Assembly (NCBI GenBank): GCA_937995655.1
Contig: CALKJI010000013.1
Location: forward strand, 1-64,000
Source: an uncultured Pseudothermotoga sp.
GTDB lineage: Bacteria; Thermotogota; Thermotogae; Thermotogales; DSM-5069
Length of the DNA stretch: 64,000 nt
Direction of reading: 5' to 3'
Numbering within the stretch: the stretch's first letter is position 1; every line of letters starts with the position of its first letter. Below the pieces are notes generated by a model, which saw only the letters and a program-made list of their open reading frames with translations, did no database searches and was not told the origin of the DNA. This document shows positions 25,696 to 34,698 of this stretch, piece by piece. Made by a program: the position numbers and the translations under genes.

Positions 25696-26622
25696 TCAAG
25701 CTTCACTGACAAATTTTGGATCAAGGGCATCACGAAGCCCATCTCCCAGAAAGTTGACGCTCAGGACCGTTATGAAGATCATGAAACCAGGAAAGAAGAC
25801 GAGCCACCATGGTACTACCTTTGAATGACCGGTAGAAAGAATATAGTTCATCGATCTTTGAAGCATGTTACCCCAAGATGGTGTTGGAGGTTGTATCCCA
25901 AGTCCAAGATAACTCAAAGAAGACTCTGAGAGTATAGCATAGGAAAGATTGAGCGTCATTGAAACGATAGTTATGGGCATCGCATTCGGCAAGATATGTC
26001 TGAACAAAACTTTTATCCTCTTTGTGCCAAGAACACGAGCTGCCATTATGTACTCGTTTTCTCTTATCGAAAGAACGACGCCCCTTACAAGCCGCGACAC
26101 TCCCATCCAGCCAAAAACGGACAGCACAAGTATCGTATTTGTCAAACCTGACCCAAAGACCATTGTCAATATGAGTAATATGGGAAAAAGTGGTATGGAT
26201 AGCATGACATCGACAAATCTCATAAGTAATCTATCGACGATACCACCGAAATATCCCGAGATCAGACCAACCAGCAATCCTATTGCCGTTGTAATCAAAG
26301 AAGACACAAAACCCACGAACAGAGAGATACGACCACCATACATGATTCTTACAAGAACATCTCTACCAAGTTCATCGGCACCAAAAAGATGACCTTCAGA
26401 AAAAGGTGGTGCAAAGATCGCGCTAAGATCAAATTCATCGTAGGTCGTTTTTACAAAAAATGGCCCAAGGAAGCTGAGTAAAGCTACAAAAACAAGGATG
26501 ATCAGTCCAACGAGTGCTAAGCGATGTTTCAAAAATCTTTTTCTTACAAGTTGCCAGTAAGTACCAATCGGTATGACTGCACTGTCTTGTAATTGTTCGA
26601 TCTTTTTTTTCATAAAGAGCAT
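25696..26622 (-). CDS. Oligopeptide ABC transporter permease, DppC-like
   Basis: About 308 residues: an N-terminal tail, membrane helix near residues 30-55, then the family block GADELGRDVLVRIMYGGRIS and EAA loop AARVLGTKRIKVLFRHILPN. ATG 26622 is preferred because the longer frame to 26646 would overlap the DppB-like gene and adds a basic non-family stretch. A second in-frame ATG at 26613 is also possible. Confidence 0.92.
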   Translation of the reverse strand: MLFMKKKIEQLQDSAVIPIGTYWQLVRKRFLKHRLALVGLIILVFVALLSFLGPFFVKTTYDEFDLSAIFAPPFSEGHLFGADELGRDVLVRIMYGGRISLFVGFVSSLITTAIGLLVGLISGYFGGIVDRLLMRFVDVMLSIPLFPILLILTMVFGSGLTNTILVLSVFGWMGVSRLVRGVVLSIRENEYIMAARVLGTKRIKVLFRHILPNAMPITIVSMTLNLSYAILSESSLSYLGLGIQPPTPSWGNMLQRSMNYILSTGHSKVVPWWLVFFPGFMIFITVLSVNFLGDGLRDALDPKFVSEA

Positions 26623-26626
26623 CTTC

Positions 26627-27613
26627 TCACACCGCCTTCGCACCAAGTCTTATTCTGGGATCCACCAAAGCATACAAGACATCTGCAAGCAAGTTCGACA
26701 GCAAGGTGATAACGGCGATGAACATCAGACAGTTTATCGCTAAGTTGTAGTCACTGGCTAAAACAGCTTCATACATCAATCTTCCCATACCGGGCCATGA
26801 AAAAACTGTCTCAACGATCAAAGCTCCACCAAAGAAGTAAGGTATATCGAGTGCAATGATGGTTATTATGGGTATCATGGCATTTCTTAGCGCATGCTTT
26901 AAAATCACTCTTCTTTCTTGTGCACCCTTTGAATAAGCTGTTCTTATATAATCTTGGTCGAGTACCTCTAAGAGCGACGTTCTTATGTACCTCACCCAGT
27001 ATGCAACCTGAACAAGACCAAGAACCAAGGCTGGTAAGGTGAGATGTTTGATTCTGTCTACAAAGATGTTCCACGTGCCAGTTACACCATAGGTTTGAAC
27101 GCCAGAGATGGGGAACCAACCAAGGACCACAGAAAATAATATTATCGCCATCAATGCAAACCAAAAGGTTGGTAAAGAGATACCGATAAAGGCAAGAACA
27201 GTGAAAAAATAATCAAAGAACGAGTACTTCTTTATTGCAGAATAAATGCCTATCGGAAAAGCCACAACGAGTCCTATCAGCCAAGCGGTTATCGTCAAAG
27301 TGAGTGTATTTGGGAGTCTTTTGAGGATAATACCCAGCACAGGTTGTTTATACATAGAAGAAAAACCAAGGTCGCCCTTTAGAAAACTGGCAAGCCAAAA
27401 ACCATACCTAACTATCAGTGGATCGTCCAAATGGTAGTATTTTCTCAATTCGGCGATCTTAGCTGGATCTCTCACAATCGCTCGAGGGTTTTCCAAACGA
27501 CTTGTCAACAATGGGTCACCGGGCATTGCATTCAAAATGATGAAAATGATCAAAGAAATGAGAAAAAATATAGGTATTAACTCAAGTAGACGTACTATCA
27601 AATATCTTTTCAA
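26627..27613 (-). CDS. Oligopeptide ABC transporter permease, DppB-like
   Basis: 328 residues with the DppB N-terminal helix, PGDPL motif, YHLDDPLIVRYGFWLASFLKGDLG block and C-terminal EAA region (KGAQERRVILKHALRNAMIP). TTG 27613 start has AGGAGG upstream. With the DppC-like subunit it forms the peptide channel. Confidence 0.93.
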   Translation of the reverse strand: MKRYLIVRLLELIPIFFLISLIIFIILNAMPGDPLLTSRLENPRAIVRDPAKIAELRKYYHLDDPLIVRYGFWLASFLKGDLGFSSMYKQPVLGIILKRLPNTLTLTITAWLIGLVVAFPIGIYSAIKKYSFFDYFFTVLAFIGISLPTFWFALMAIILFSVVLGWFPISGVQTYGVTGTWNIFVDRIKHLTLPALVLGLVQVAYWVRYIRTSLLEVLDQDYIRTAYSKGAQERRVILKHALRNAMIPIITIIALDIPYFFGGALIVETVFSWPGMGRLMYEAVLASDYNLAINCLMFIAVITLLSNLLADVLYALVDPRIRLGAKAV

Positions 27614-27627
27614 ACTCTTACTACCTC

Positions 27628-28986
27628 CTACAAGAACTGCACATATTCAGCAGTTTTCAACCCCGCCAACAACTGTATGGCAACCAAATCTTTTATAGGT
27701 ATGGCTTTGTAGTTGAGGTTCTTTTCAAGATAGTCTACCTTCTCTTCAAATTGTTTGTCAATCTTTTCTTTGGTCTCAAATAACTTCTCATCACTGTGAA
27801 TGTTGAGAATCTCACCGATCAACCTTCTGATCATACCGAGCATCAACAGTTGATAGAACTGTGTTACGCAGATGTTGTCAAAGACCTCTGCAACAGTTGC
27901 CTTTCTTTCAAGTTGCCGATCGGTTTCGATCCAATTTCTTTCTGCATTCAAGTGTTCCGGCATGATCTCAACATAATTTTTGAGGACCTCGTAGAATGGA
28001 GATTGTTCAATTGAGTATTCTTTACATCTTTCAAAGATCTCTTTGACCAATTCATATTGTTTTGCTGAACTCTCCCAAGAAATTAGTCTTGCTTCCTTCC
28101 TGGTGATCTGAGCTTCTGAAATATCTTCAATCCTGGGATCGTAATAATATGGAACTTCGCACACCAAAGAATAGGTCTTTGCCATACGATGGGCATATTC
28201 ATCGGAACTGGCGCCAGCCCTTATGATCTGTGCAGGATCAACCCTTGCATGTTTTTCAAGATAATCGTACTCTTCGGTTATCGGTGAGAGTTTATAAACG
28301 GCCTTTGAAAGAACCTTCAAATACGGGACTTCAGGCTCACCGAGAGCAAGTGGTACTTTGAATCTGCGCGGTATGGTATGGAAGTCTTCGTACAATTCTG
28401 GTGAATCATCGGATATGTAGTAATAAACTCCACCAAAGCCCGCGTTGTGCAAAGAGTACATAAAGACTGGTTTTTTTTCTTCGATGATTTTCATCAAAAC
28501 TTGTGTTTCAGGTAGTGGGTCGTGAAAATGTAAAGTTTTGTAATCCACTGGGAAGGTCCATTCCACTTGTTTGTGTCCTGGCGGTCTGTAGAAATTAGCG
28601 GCGTATGACTTGATAGATTCAGGATTAGAGAACCAGCCTTCGTTCAATTTTGTACCGTCTGGGTCTATGACCTTTATGACATACCAAGTATAATCGAAAT
28701 AAGATCTTAACTGTTCGTCCTGGGCAAGTTTCTCACAAAGAAAATCAAGCATCATGGCGCCTATTGGTTCATTGGGATGAGGGCAACCGAACATGAGCGC
28801 ATTCTTTGAACCGTTCCCTATTCTGATCACCTTTATGGAATGGCCATTTCTGGATATGCCACCCTCGTAGACTTGTACCACTTTTGGAAATCTTTTAACC
28901 AGATCATTTGTCCTTTCATCAAATTCATCTACGTAGAAAAATCTTCTATAATCTGGTATTTGATCGATTAAGTAATCAAAATTCAT
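27628..28986 (-). CDS. M14-family zinc carboxypeptidase
   Basis: 452 residues with the M14 zinc and catalytic residues: His70 and Glu73 (GCPHPNEP), His180 (YSLHNAGFGG) and Glu277 (VCEVPYYYD) as the likely general base. No signal peptide, so it probably trims imported peptides in the cytoplasm. It lies between the binding-protein gene and the permeases of the Dpp operon, which ties it to the transported peptides. A C-terminal helical extension (about 300-452) has no assigned role. AAGGAGG precedes the ATG at nine bases. Confidence 0.8.
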   Translation of the reverse strand: MNFDYLIDQIPDYRRFFYVDEFDERTNDLVKRFPKVVQVYEGGISRNGHSIKVIRIGNGSKNALMFGCPHPNEPIGAMMLDFLCEKLAQDEQLRSYFDYTWYVIKVIDPDGTKLNEGWFSNPESIKSYAANFYRPPGHKQVEWTFPVDYKTLHFHDPLPETQVLMKIIEEKKPVFMYSLHNAGFGGVYYYISDDSPELYEDFHTIPRRFKVPLALGEPEVPYLKVLSKAVYKLSPITEEYDYLEKHARVDPAQIIRAGASSDEYAHRMAKTYSLVCEVPYYYDPRIEDISEAQITRKEARLISWESSAKQYELVKEIFERCKEYSIEQSPFYEVLKNYVEIMPEHLNAERNWIETDRQLERKATVAEVFDNICVTQFYQLLMLGMIRRLIGEILNIHSDEKLFETKEKIDKQFEEKVDYLEKNLNYKAIPIKDLVAIQLLAGLKTAEYVQFL

Positions 28987-29005
28987 TCAATTGCCTCCTT
29001 AGAAG

Positions 29006-29033
29006 CAAAGCTGGGGGTCGATCCCCCAGCTTT
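29006..29033 (-). terminator. Intra-operon hairpin after the binding-protein gene
   Basis: An 11-base stem (AAAGCTGGGGG / CCCCCAGCTTT) lies just after the solute-binding protein stop and before the carboxypeptidase ribosome-binding site. It lacks a proper T-run (GCTTCT follows), so partial termination or 3'-end protection is likely, giving more binding protein than transporter. Confidence 0.6.
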
Positions 29034-29036
29034 TTG

Positions 29037-31133
29037 TCAACGTTGTTCTGTGTCTATGTACCAGTTGTATATAATCCAACCAAGACCACTGTCGTAGGTT
29101 GAATTGAAACTTTTGATGTATTTCTTGGCGAAATGTGGCGTTGGATCTGATATCAATGGAAGAACTGGTAAATCGTTCGTCCACAGAGCAAAATGCTGTT
29201 TGTAAAGTTCTACTCTCTTTGCAAAATCAATCTCTGTCGCCATTTTTGCAAGTATCTCATCATTCTTTGGATTGGACCAACCTGTATAGTTTGTACCACC
29301 CCAATTGTTCACTTCAGATGGTATCATGTCACTACCCCAATAGTTCAAAGCTTCGTCACTGACACCGTATCCCCAGCCTGTCAACCATGCATCGAACTTA
29401 CCCATCGGGGCTTCTTCCCATATTACAAGTGGCGGTTTCAATTCGATCTTCACAGAGATTCCAACTTTCTTCAGCATACCTTGTATCAACTGAGTAATCA
29501 ATTCGTTCTGGCTGCTTCCTGCGCCAGCAATCAAGGTGAACTCAAAGATTTTGCCATCTTTTTCCAGCAACCCTTGCTTATTCTTTTTCCATCCAGCCTG
29601 GGCAAGTAGTTCTTCTGCTTTCTTCAAATCGTAGGGATATTTCTTTATATGGTCTCCCTTGAGAGCGTCCCTCATCATATGTACTTCGGTGATCCAAGTG
29701 TCTACGATCTGACCCTTGCCAAAGAAAACCACGTTGTTTATCTGTTGACGATCAATTGCGTATAAAATAGCCTGTCTGACCCTTACGTCGGAGAATAGTG
29801 GGTGTGGCTTTGAAAGATCGTTGGGGTCTCTGAAATTCAAATCAATCGTCCATAAAGCGACGTTGGGAGTGAAATAAACGTTGAAGATGTCTCCTTTATC
29901 TTTTTCGAGCTGTAAACTTTGTTTGAGATCGAGTGTATAACGCCCAAAGTCTATTTCACCTTTGAGAACAGACGCAAAGATGACATCGCTGTCTGGAATA
30001 ATCCTCATCACTATCTGATCGATGTTGGGTCGGCCCATGTAATAATCATCGAAGGCTTCAAGAACTATGTATTGTCCTTCAACGTATTCCTTCAGTTTAT
30101 AAGGACCTGTCATGACTGGTTTAAAGGTGACTTTTTGAACGAACTTATCCCAATTTCCTGTCTTCTTTGCCTCTTCAAAATCTGCTCTGAAAAGATGTTC
30201 AGGTAGTTGGAACCAACCGTAGTAGTAGGCATAGACCGATGAGCCAAGTTCAGCGCCGGGTACTGGATTTGGGAAATGCACTGTAAAGGTGTAATCATCT
30301 ATAATTTCTACACGATCTACCATTTTTTCAAAGTAATTAGATGTTACAGGTGCTTGTGAGACCATGACTTCCCATTGGAATTTCGCATCGCGTGCTGTAA
30401 CTGGTTGACCATCGTGCCATTTCATTCCCTTTCTTAATTCGAAGGTCACAGACATTGAACCATCTTGATTGATCTTTATAAGGCCATTTTCAAGGGTTGG
30501 CATTCTCTTTATCATCCTTGGATGATAAAAACCACTGTCGTCGGTCCCTGTGTTTCCATCACCGATGATATTGTTGATCGTCCATGTTAGACCTGAGGAT
30601 GTAAAAAGCGTGTTGAATCCCTTGGGGTCTGTACCAACAGCAGTTACAATCCTACCACCACGTTTTGGCGGATAAAGAGCCATATAGATAGATCTTGCTG
30701 CTTCTGCCCTTGTTATGGGTGAGAATGGTTCGAGCAAGTGGCCGTAGCGATAATCAAGGAGTTGTCTGTTGCTTCTAAAGGCAAGTGTAAAGGCACCCAC
30801 GGCATCCTGTGGAACTTTATCTTCATCGTTTGCAAGTGTACAGATCTCAGTAAATCTTGCAGCCTCTTGTTCAAGTCCAAGTACCTTGACAAGCGTTACG
30901 ATGAAGTCCTTCCTTAAAACCTGATCTGAACCTTTCCTGACAAGCGACTCCTTACCGGGAAAAGCCTTTGACACAGCAGAATAAAATTCATCGTAGATCA
31001 AAGCGGAGTCATCGATTGTTTTGAGGATGCCAAGCTTCTGAATAACAGGAGCTGCTTCACTCAGACTGATCTGTGCAAAACTCAGGGAAAAGAGTGAAAA
31101 AATTCCGAGCAGGACAAGAAACCTTTTCATCAT
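29037..31133 (-). CDS. Oligopeptide-binding protein with N-terminal S-layer-homology region
   Basis: 698 residues, longer than usual Dpp/Opp binding proteins (about 550-600). A signal peptide (ending SFAQ, about 20) is followed by about 130 residues that resemble SLH modules (KDFIVTLVKVLGL; FSPITRAEAARSIYMALYP), then a full SBP_bac_5 domain from about 155 (RGGRIVTAVGTDPKGFNTL; LRKGMKWHDGQPVTARDAKF). SLH domains bind peptidoglycan or its secondary polymers, so this receptor is probably tethered to the wall under the toga. It is the first gene of the importer operon. Confidence 0.88.
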   Translation of the reverse strand: MMKRFLVLLGIFSLFSLSFAQISLSEAAPVIQKLGILKTIDDSALIYDEFYSAVSKAFPGKESLVRKGSDQVLRKDFIVTLVKVLGLEQEAARFTEICTLANDEDKVPQDAVGAFTLAFRSNRQLLDYRYGHLLEPFSPITRAEAARSIYMALYPPKRGGRIVTAVGTDPKGFNTLFTSSGLTWTINNIIGDGNTGTDDSGFYHPRMIKRMPTLENGLIKINQDGSMSVTFELRKGMKWHDGQPVTARDAKFQWEVMVSQAPVTSNYFEKMVDRVEIIDDYTFTVHFPNPVPGAELGSSVYAYYYGWFQLPEHLFRADFEEAKKTGNWDKFVQKVTFKPVMTGPYKLKEYVEGQYIVLEAFDDYYMGRPNIDQIVMRIIPDSDVIFASVLKGEIDFGRYTLDLKQSLQLEKDKGDIFNVYFTPNVALWTIDLNFRDPNDLSKPHPLFSDVRVRQAILYAIDRQQINNVVFFGKGQIVDTWITEVHMMRDALKGDHIKKYPYDLKKAEELLAQAGWKKNKQGLLEKDGKIFEFTLIAGAGSSQNELITQLIQGMLKKVGISVKIELKPPLVIWEEAPMGKFDAWLTGWGYGVSDEALNYWGSDMIPSEVNNWGGTNYTGWSNPKNDEILAKMATEIDFAKRVELYKQHFALWTNDLPVLPLISDPTPHFAKKYIKSFNSTYDSGLGWIIYNWYIDTEQR

Positions 31134-31155
31134 GATACCCCCTTTGTTTAGAATG

Positions 31156-31185
31156 ATTATAAGTGAAAACAGCTGATGCCGTCAA
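31156..31185 (-). promoter_or_regulatory. Promoter of the oligopeptide importer operon
   Basis: On the minus strand TTGACG (31185-31180), 18-base spacer, TATAAT (31161-31156), followed by AAAGGGGG and ATG 31133. Confidence 0.75.
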
Positions 31186-31225
31186 TTTGTAATAATTTTG
31201 TTAAGCATGCCATAATTGGTTAGGT

Positions 31226-32130
31226 ATGAACATAATCCAAATGAATGAAAAGTTTTTAGCTGCACTGGAATTGATTGAAAAATCAAATAAAAACATCAGA
31301 ATTCTCGATAAAATAAGAAAGGTCATGCAAATGAGACACTCTTTCAATTATCAGAAAACTTTATAAATTCCGAGCAAAGATGACAGGAAGTTTCAATGAG
31401 AATTCTTAACAGCAGATTATATAATCAAAAAGTGTGCAAATAATGATGTTGTACAACGACAACCATGGGTGTTGGGCGGACGGCTCTGTGGGAAAGGTGT
31501 TGGAGATAGATGATGAAGGTCTCGTTGAAGTCATCTTGTACGACGGAAGAGTCGAAGGGGTAATACCACATACCTGGCATCTTTCATGCAGATACGACAA
31601 GTACAAAAGGAGCATTGAAACAGAAGTAGTTGGCACTTTCACAGAGTTTCCCATGAAAGTTGCCTGGGTTGTTACTGTACACAAAAGCCAGGGGAAAACT
31701 TTGGACAATGTGATTATAGAACTATCAAAAGATCTTTTTGCACCGGGGCAGTTGTGCGTATCACTCAGTAAATGTACCAACCTAAATCATATCAGTCTCT
31801 ATGTCGCTAAGAGATATAATCTTTGATAAGAAAATCATCAAGTTCCTGGGCAGCCTTCAGTACAAATATAAAGAATATCTCTCAATGAAAAATAGTACTC
31901 ATGAACAGAGCTATAGAGTAGAAAAGATATCTCTTGATCACTTACTTGAGAAAGCATAATAAAAAATCAAAACGAATAGTGAATCAAAACAAACAGGAGA
32001 ACTTTATTGTTCTGGAAAGAAGTTCCTGGGCCTTTTTGGCTACTGTTTTGAGAGGAAAGGTGTCAGAACCTTCAGGTTAGATAGGATACTTGACATCAGG
32101 TTAATCAATGATGGGGAGGTGTCAAAATGA
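31226..32130 (+). pseudogene. Degraded PIF1/RecD-like helicase with C-terminal WYL domain
   Basis: Fragments of one gene lie in three frames. 31226: NEKFLAALELIEKSNKNI, the usual N-terminus just before the Walker A site, which is missing. 31434-31826: GCWADGSVGKVLEID and WVVTVHKSQGKTLDNVIIEL...VSLSKCT, the RecD/UvrD C-terminal helicase motifs. Then a +1 frame (DKKIIKFLGSLQYKYKEY), two TAA stops at 31957, and a WYL-domain end (LFGYCFERKGVRTFRLDRI). The final TGA overlaps the agmatinase start in ATGA, so an intact ancestor probably led that gene. Inactive as an ATPase. Confidence 0.75.
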
Positions 32131-32990
32131 AAGGATTTGATGGCTTAGTAAATCAGTGCATGTTTTTAAGATCAAGGAACGATTATGAGTCGAGCAAGGT
32201 GGTCATCTTAGGTGCACCTTTGGATCAAACAACAAGTTTTAGACCAGGAACGCGCATGGCACCAAGAAGAATCAGAGAGCTTTCATATGGTTTAGAAGAT
32301 TACAGCCCATATCTTGACATGTCGTTGAATGATAGACATTTTTGTGATATCGGTGACATAGAAATACCCTTCGGCAACCCTCGGAAGGCACTTGACTTGA
32401 TTGAAAAAGCTACAAAGAAGATAGTCCAAGACGAAAAAATACCTCTCTTTATAGGTGGAGAGCATTTGATAACATATCCCATCGTGAAACAGATTGCAGC
32501 GAAGTATCCTCGACTAAAAGTTGTTCATTTCGATGCACATGCAGACCTCAGAGATACTTTTTTTGGTGAAAAGTTTTCACATGCCACAGTTCTGAGAAGA
32601 GTTTGTGAATGTATCGAAAACAAGCATCTGTATCAATTTGGTATTAGATCTGGTGTGAAAGAAGAATTTGAATTTGCAAAGAATTACGCAAATACTTTTC
32701 CTTTCAAGGTGAGAGATCCCTTCATGAAAGCACTCGATGAACTAAAAGGTTTCCCAATTTATATTACTTTTGATATAGACGTACTGGATCCGGCTTTTGC
32801 ACCTGGCACCGGTACACCTGAACCAGGCGGATGTAACTCGCAGGAGATCTTTGAAGTGATCCAAAGATTTGGTGAACTTCATATCGTTGGGTTCGACCTG
32901 GTTGAAGTATCCCCTATGACAGATCACTCTGAAAGGACGTGCATTTTGGCGGCAAAAATAATCAGAGAAGTCCTGTTATCCATTGGCTGA
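32127..32990 (+). CDS. speB: Agmatinase/arginase-family ureohydrolase
   Basis: 287 residues with all ureohydrolase manganese motifs: GGEH, FDAHADLRD and TFDIDVLDPAFAPGTGTPEP, and the late Glu region VEVSPMTD. Members hydrolyse agmatine, arginine, guanidinobutyrate or guanidinopropionate to amine plus urea. TSFRPGTRMAP and overall length fit agmatinase, but specificity is not certain. GGGGAGGTG precedes the ATG. Its start overlaps the helicase-WYL pseudogene stop, and it converges on the deacylase with no gap. Confidence 0.85.
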   Translation: MKGFDGLVNQCMFLRSRNDYESSKVVILGAPLDQTTSFRPGTRMAPRRIRELSYGLEDYSPYLDMSLNDRHFCDIGDIEIPFGNPRKALDLIEKATKKIVQDEKIPLFIGGEHLITYPIVKQIAAKYPRLKVVHFDAHADLRDTFFGEKFSHATVLRRVCECIENKHLYQFGIRSGVKEEFEFAKNYANTFPFKVRDPFMKALDELKGFPIYITFDIDVLDPAFAPGTGTPEPGGCNSQEIFEVIQRFGELHIVGFDLVEVSPMTDHSERTCILAAKIIREVLLSIG

Positions 32991-34574
32991 TCACCTTTTT
33001 CTGAAGATCTTTCCGGCCCGAACATTGGTGTGTTCACACTCAAAGATTACAGGTTCACCGTTCACTATCACATGAACTATACCTTGGGGATACTTTTTCG
33101 GATCTTCATAGGTTGCAAGATCCTGTATTCTGTCAAAATCAAAGATCACCAGGTCTGCAGCCATTGTGGGCCTAATGATACCCCTGTCAAGTAAACCTAT
33201 TCTTCGAGCTGGCAGGGATGTCATTTTATAGATTGCTTGTTCCAGGCTTATCACTTTGAATTCTTTAACATAACGGGCGATTACCCTGGGAAAGGTACCG
33301 AAATTTCTGGGGTGTGGATGCCCATGCGAAAGAACACCTTCACCGGAAAGGGCACTACCGTCAGAACCAATCATTGAAAATGGACTCGAAATCACTTTTT
33401 TCACATCATTCTCGTCCATTGCAAACCTCATCATACCGACCTTCGATCTTTCTTCGATGATCAAATCAAAGGCTGTATCCAATGGTTCTTTGTTCAGGAT
33501 TTTAGAAATTTCCGCTATACTTTTTCCTTGAAATTGCTTGTTCTTTTCTGTGAATGTATAAGTCACATAAAGATTTTCGTATCCGCTCATCGCCTTTTGA
33601 ACTGGATCGATTTGTTCTTTAATTTTTTCTCTAATGGTTCTGTCTTTCAATCTTTCAAGCATCTTTTGAAGCCCGCCTTCATGCACCCAATCGGGCAAAA
33701 TCGCGTCCAAGTCTGTTGCCGTGGCAGTGTATGGGTAAACATCACAAGTCACATCTATGCCTTTCAATCTTGCTTCTTCTATCATCTGGAGCGTCTTACT
33801 GACCTTGCCAAAGTATTTTTTGCCGCAGGCTTTATGATGTGAGATCTGCACTGGGACCTTCGATTTTTCACCTATCTGAATTGATTCAAGTACAGATTGT
33901 TCCAAATATTCACTCTCGCTTCTCATATGAGTAGTGTATATACCGTTTCTTTTTGACACAACTTCACACAGTTCTATGAGTTCCTCTGTCCTTGCAAATG
34001 AGCCAGGAGAATATATTAAGCCTGTACTCATACCGAAGGCACCCTGCTTCATAGCCTGATCAAGTAACCTTTTCATTTGAGACAGTTCGTCCTTTGTTGG
34101 GTCTCTTTTCTCATAACCCATAACAGATTTTCTAATCGTTCCATGTCCAACTAAAGTTGCGTAATTTATAGATGGTTTTGAGCTTTCAAGTGCCTGAAGA
34201 TACTCCTCAACCGTCTGCCATCCAGCTTCTACACCATACAGTTCAAAATGAGATCTTTTGGTCTCTTCAAGTGCCTCACCAAGCAACGGAGCAAGAGAAT
34301 AACCACAGTTTCCCACAATTTCTGTTGTCACACCCTGCCTGACCTTACTTTCACACTTATAATCCGCAAGTGGGTGAAAATCTGAATGGCTGTGGATATC
34401 TATGAAACCAGGGCAAAGGAAAAAACCTTTGGCATCTATGATTTTCTTGGCTTTGCGCCCCTTCAAGTTACCTACCGCCCATATCTTTCCATTGCTGACA
34501 CCTATATCACCGTAAAACCACGGTGAAGAAGTCCCGTCAATAATCATTGCGTTTACAATCAAAAGATCAAGCAT
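32991..34574 (-). CDS. N-acyl-D-amino-acid deacylase / D-aminoacylase
   Basis: A 527-residue amidohydrolase with metal motif His61-x-His63 (IDIHSHSD), bridging Cys90 (VGNCGYSLAP), GHGTIR, GMSTGLIYSP, THMRSE, ISHHKACG and GSDGSAL: the D-aminoacylase pattern. It removes acyl groups from N-acyl-D-amino acids, in line with the neighbouring D-amino-acid peptide enzymes. GGGAGGAG precedes the ATG; a TACAAT (34604-34599) is a candidate -10. It shares a 124-base divergent region with the next gene. Confidence 0.88.
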   Translation of the reverse strand: MLDLLIVNAMIIDGTSSPWFYGDIGVSNGKIWAVGNLKGRKAKKIIDAKGFFLCPGFIDIHSHSDFHPLADYKCESKVRQGVTTEIVGNCGYSLAPLLGEALEETKRSHFELYGVEAGWQTVEEYLQALESSKPSINYATLVGHGTIRKSVMGYEKRDPTKDELSQMKRLLDQAMKQGAFGMSTGLIYSPGSFARTEELIELCEVVSKRNGIYTTHMRSESEYLEQSVLESIQIGEKSKVPVQISHHKACGKKYFGKVSKTLQMIEEARLKGIDVTCDVYPYTATATDLDAILPDWVHEGGLQKMLERLKDRTIREKIKEQIDPVQKAMSGYENLYVTYTFTEKNKQFQGKSIAEISKILNKEPLDTAFDLIIEERSKVGMMRFAMDENDVKKVISSPFSMIGSDGSALSGEGVLSHGHPHPRNFGTFPRVIARYVKEFKVISLEQAIYKMTSLPARRIGLLDRGIIRPTMAADLVIFDFDRIQDLATYEDPKKYPQGIVHVIVNGEPVIFECEHTNVRAGKIFRKR

Positions 34575-34660
34575 GAAATCTCCTCCCTTTTGTCCTCTAT
34601 TGTATCAAACAACTCTTTGCACAGCGACGAATCGTCATGTACAAAAGTAAATATTCTTTA

Positions 34661-34691
34661 TTGACTTGGTGCACTAATAACGTAGTATAAT
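34661..34691 (+). promoter_or_regulatory. Promoter with predicted leaderless start for the C26 hydrolase
   Basis: TTGACT (34661-34666) and TAGTATAAT (34683-34691), spacer 16 or 19 depending on the hexamer chosen. The ATG lies only seven bases after the -10 and no Shine-Dalgarno is present, so transcription should begin at or near the start codon. Confidence 0.6.
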
Positions 34692-34698
34692 TCAAGTT

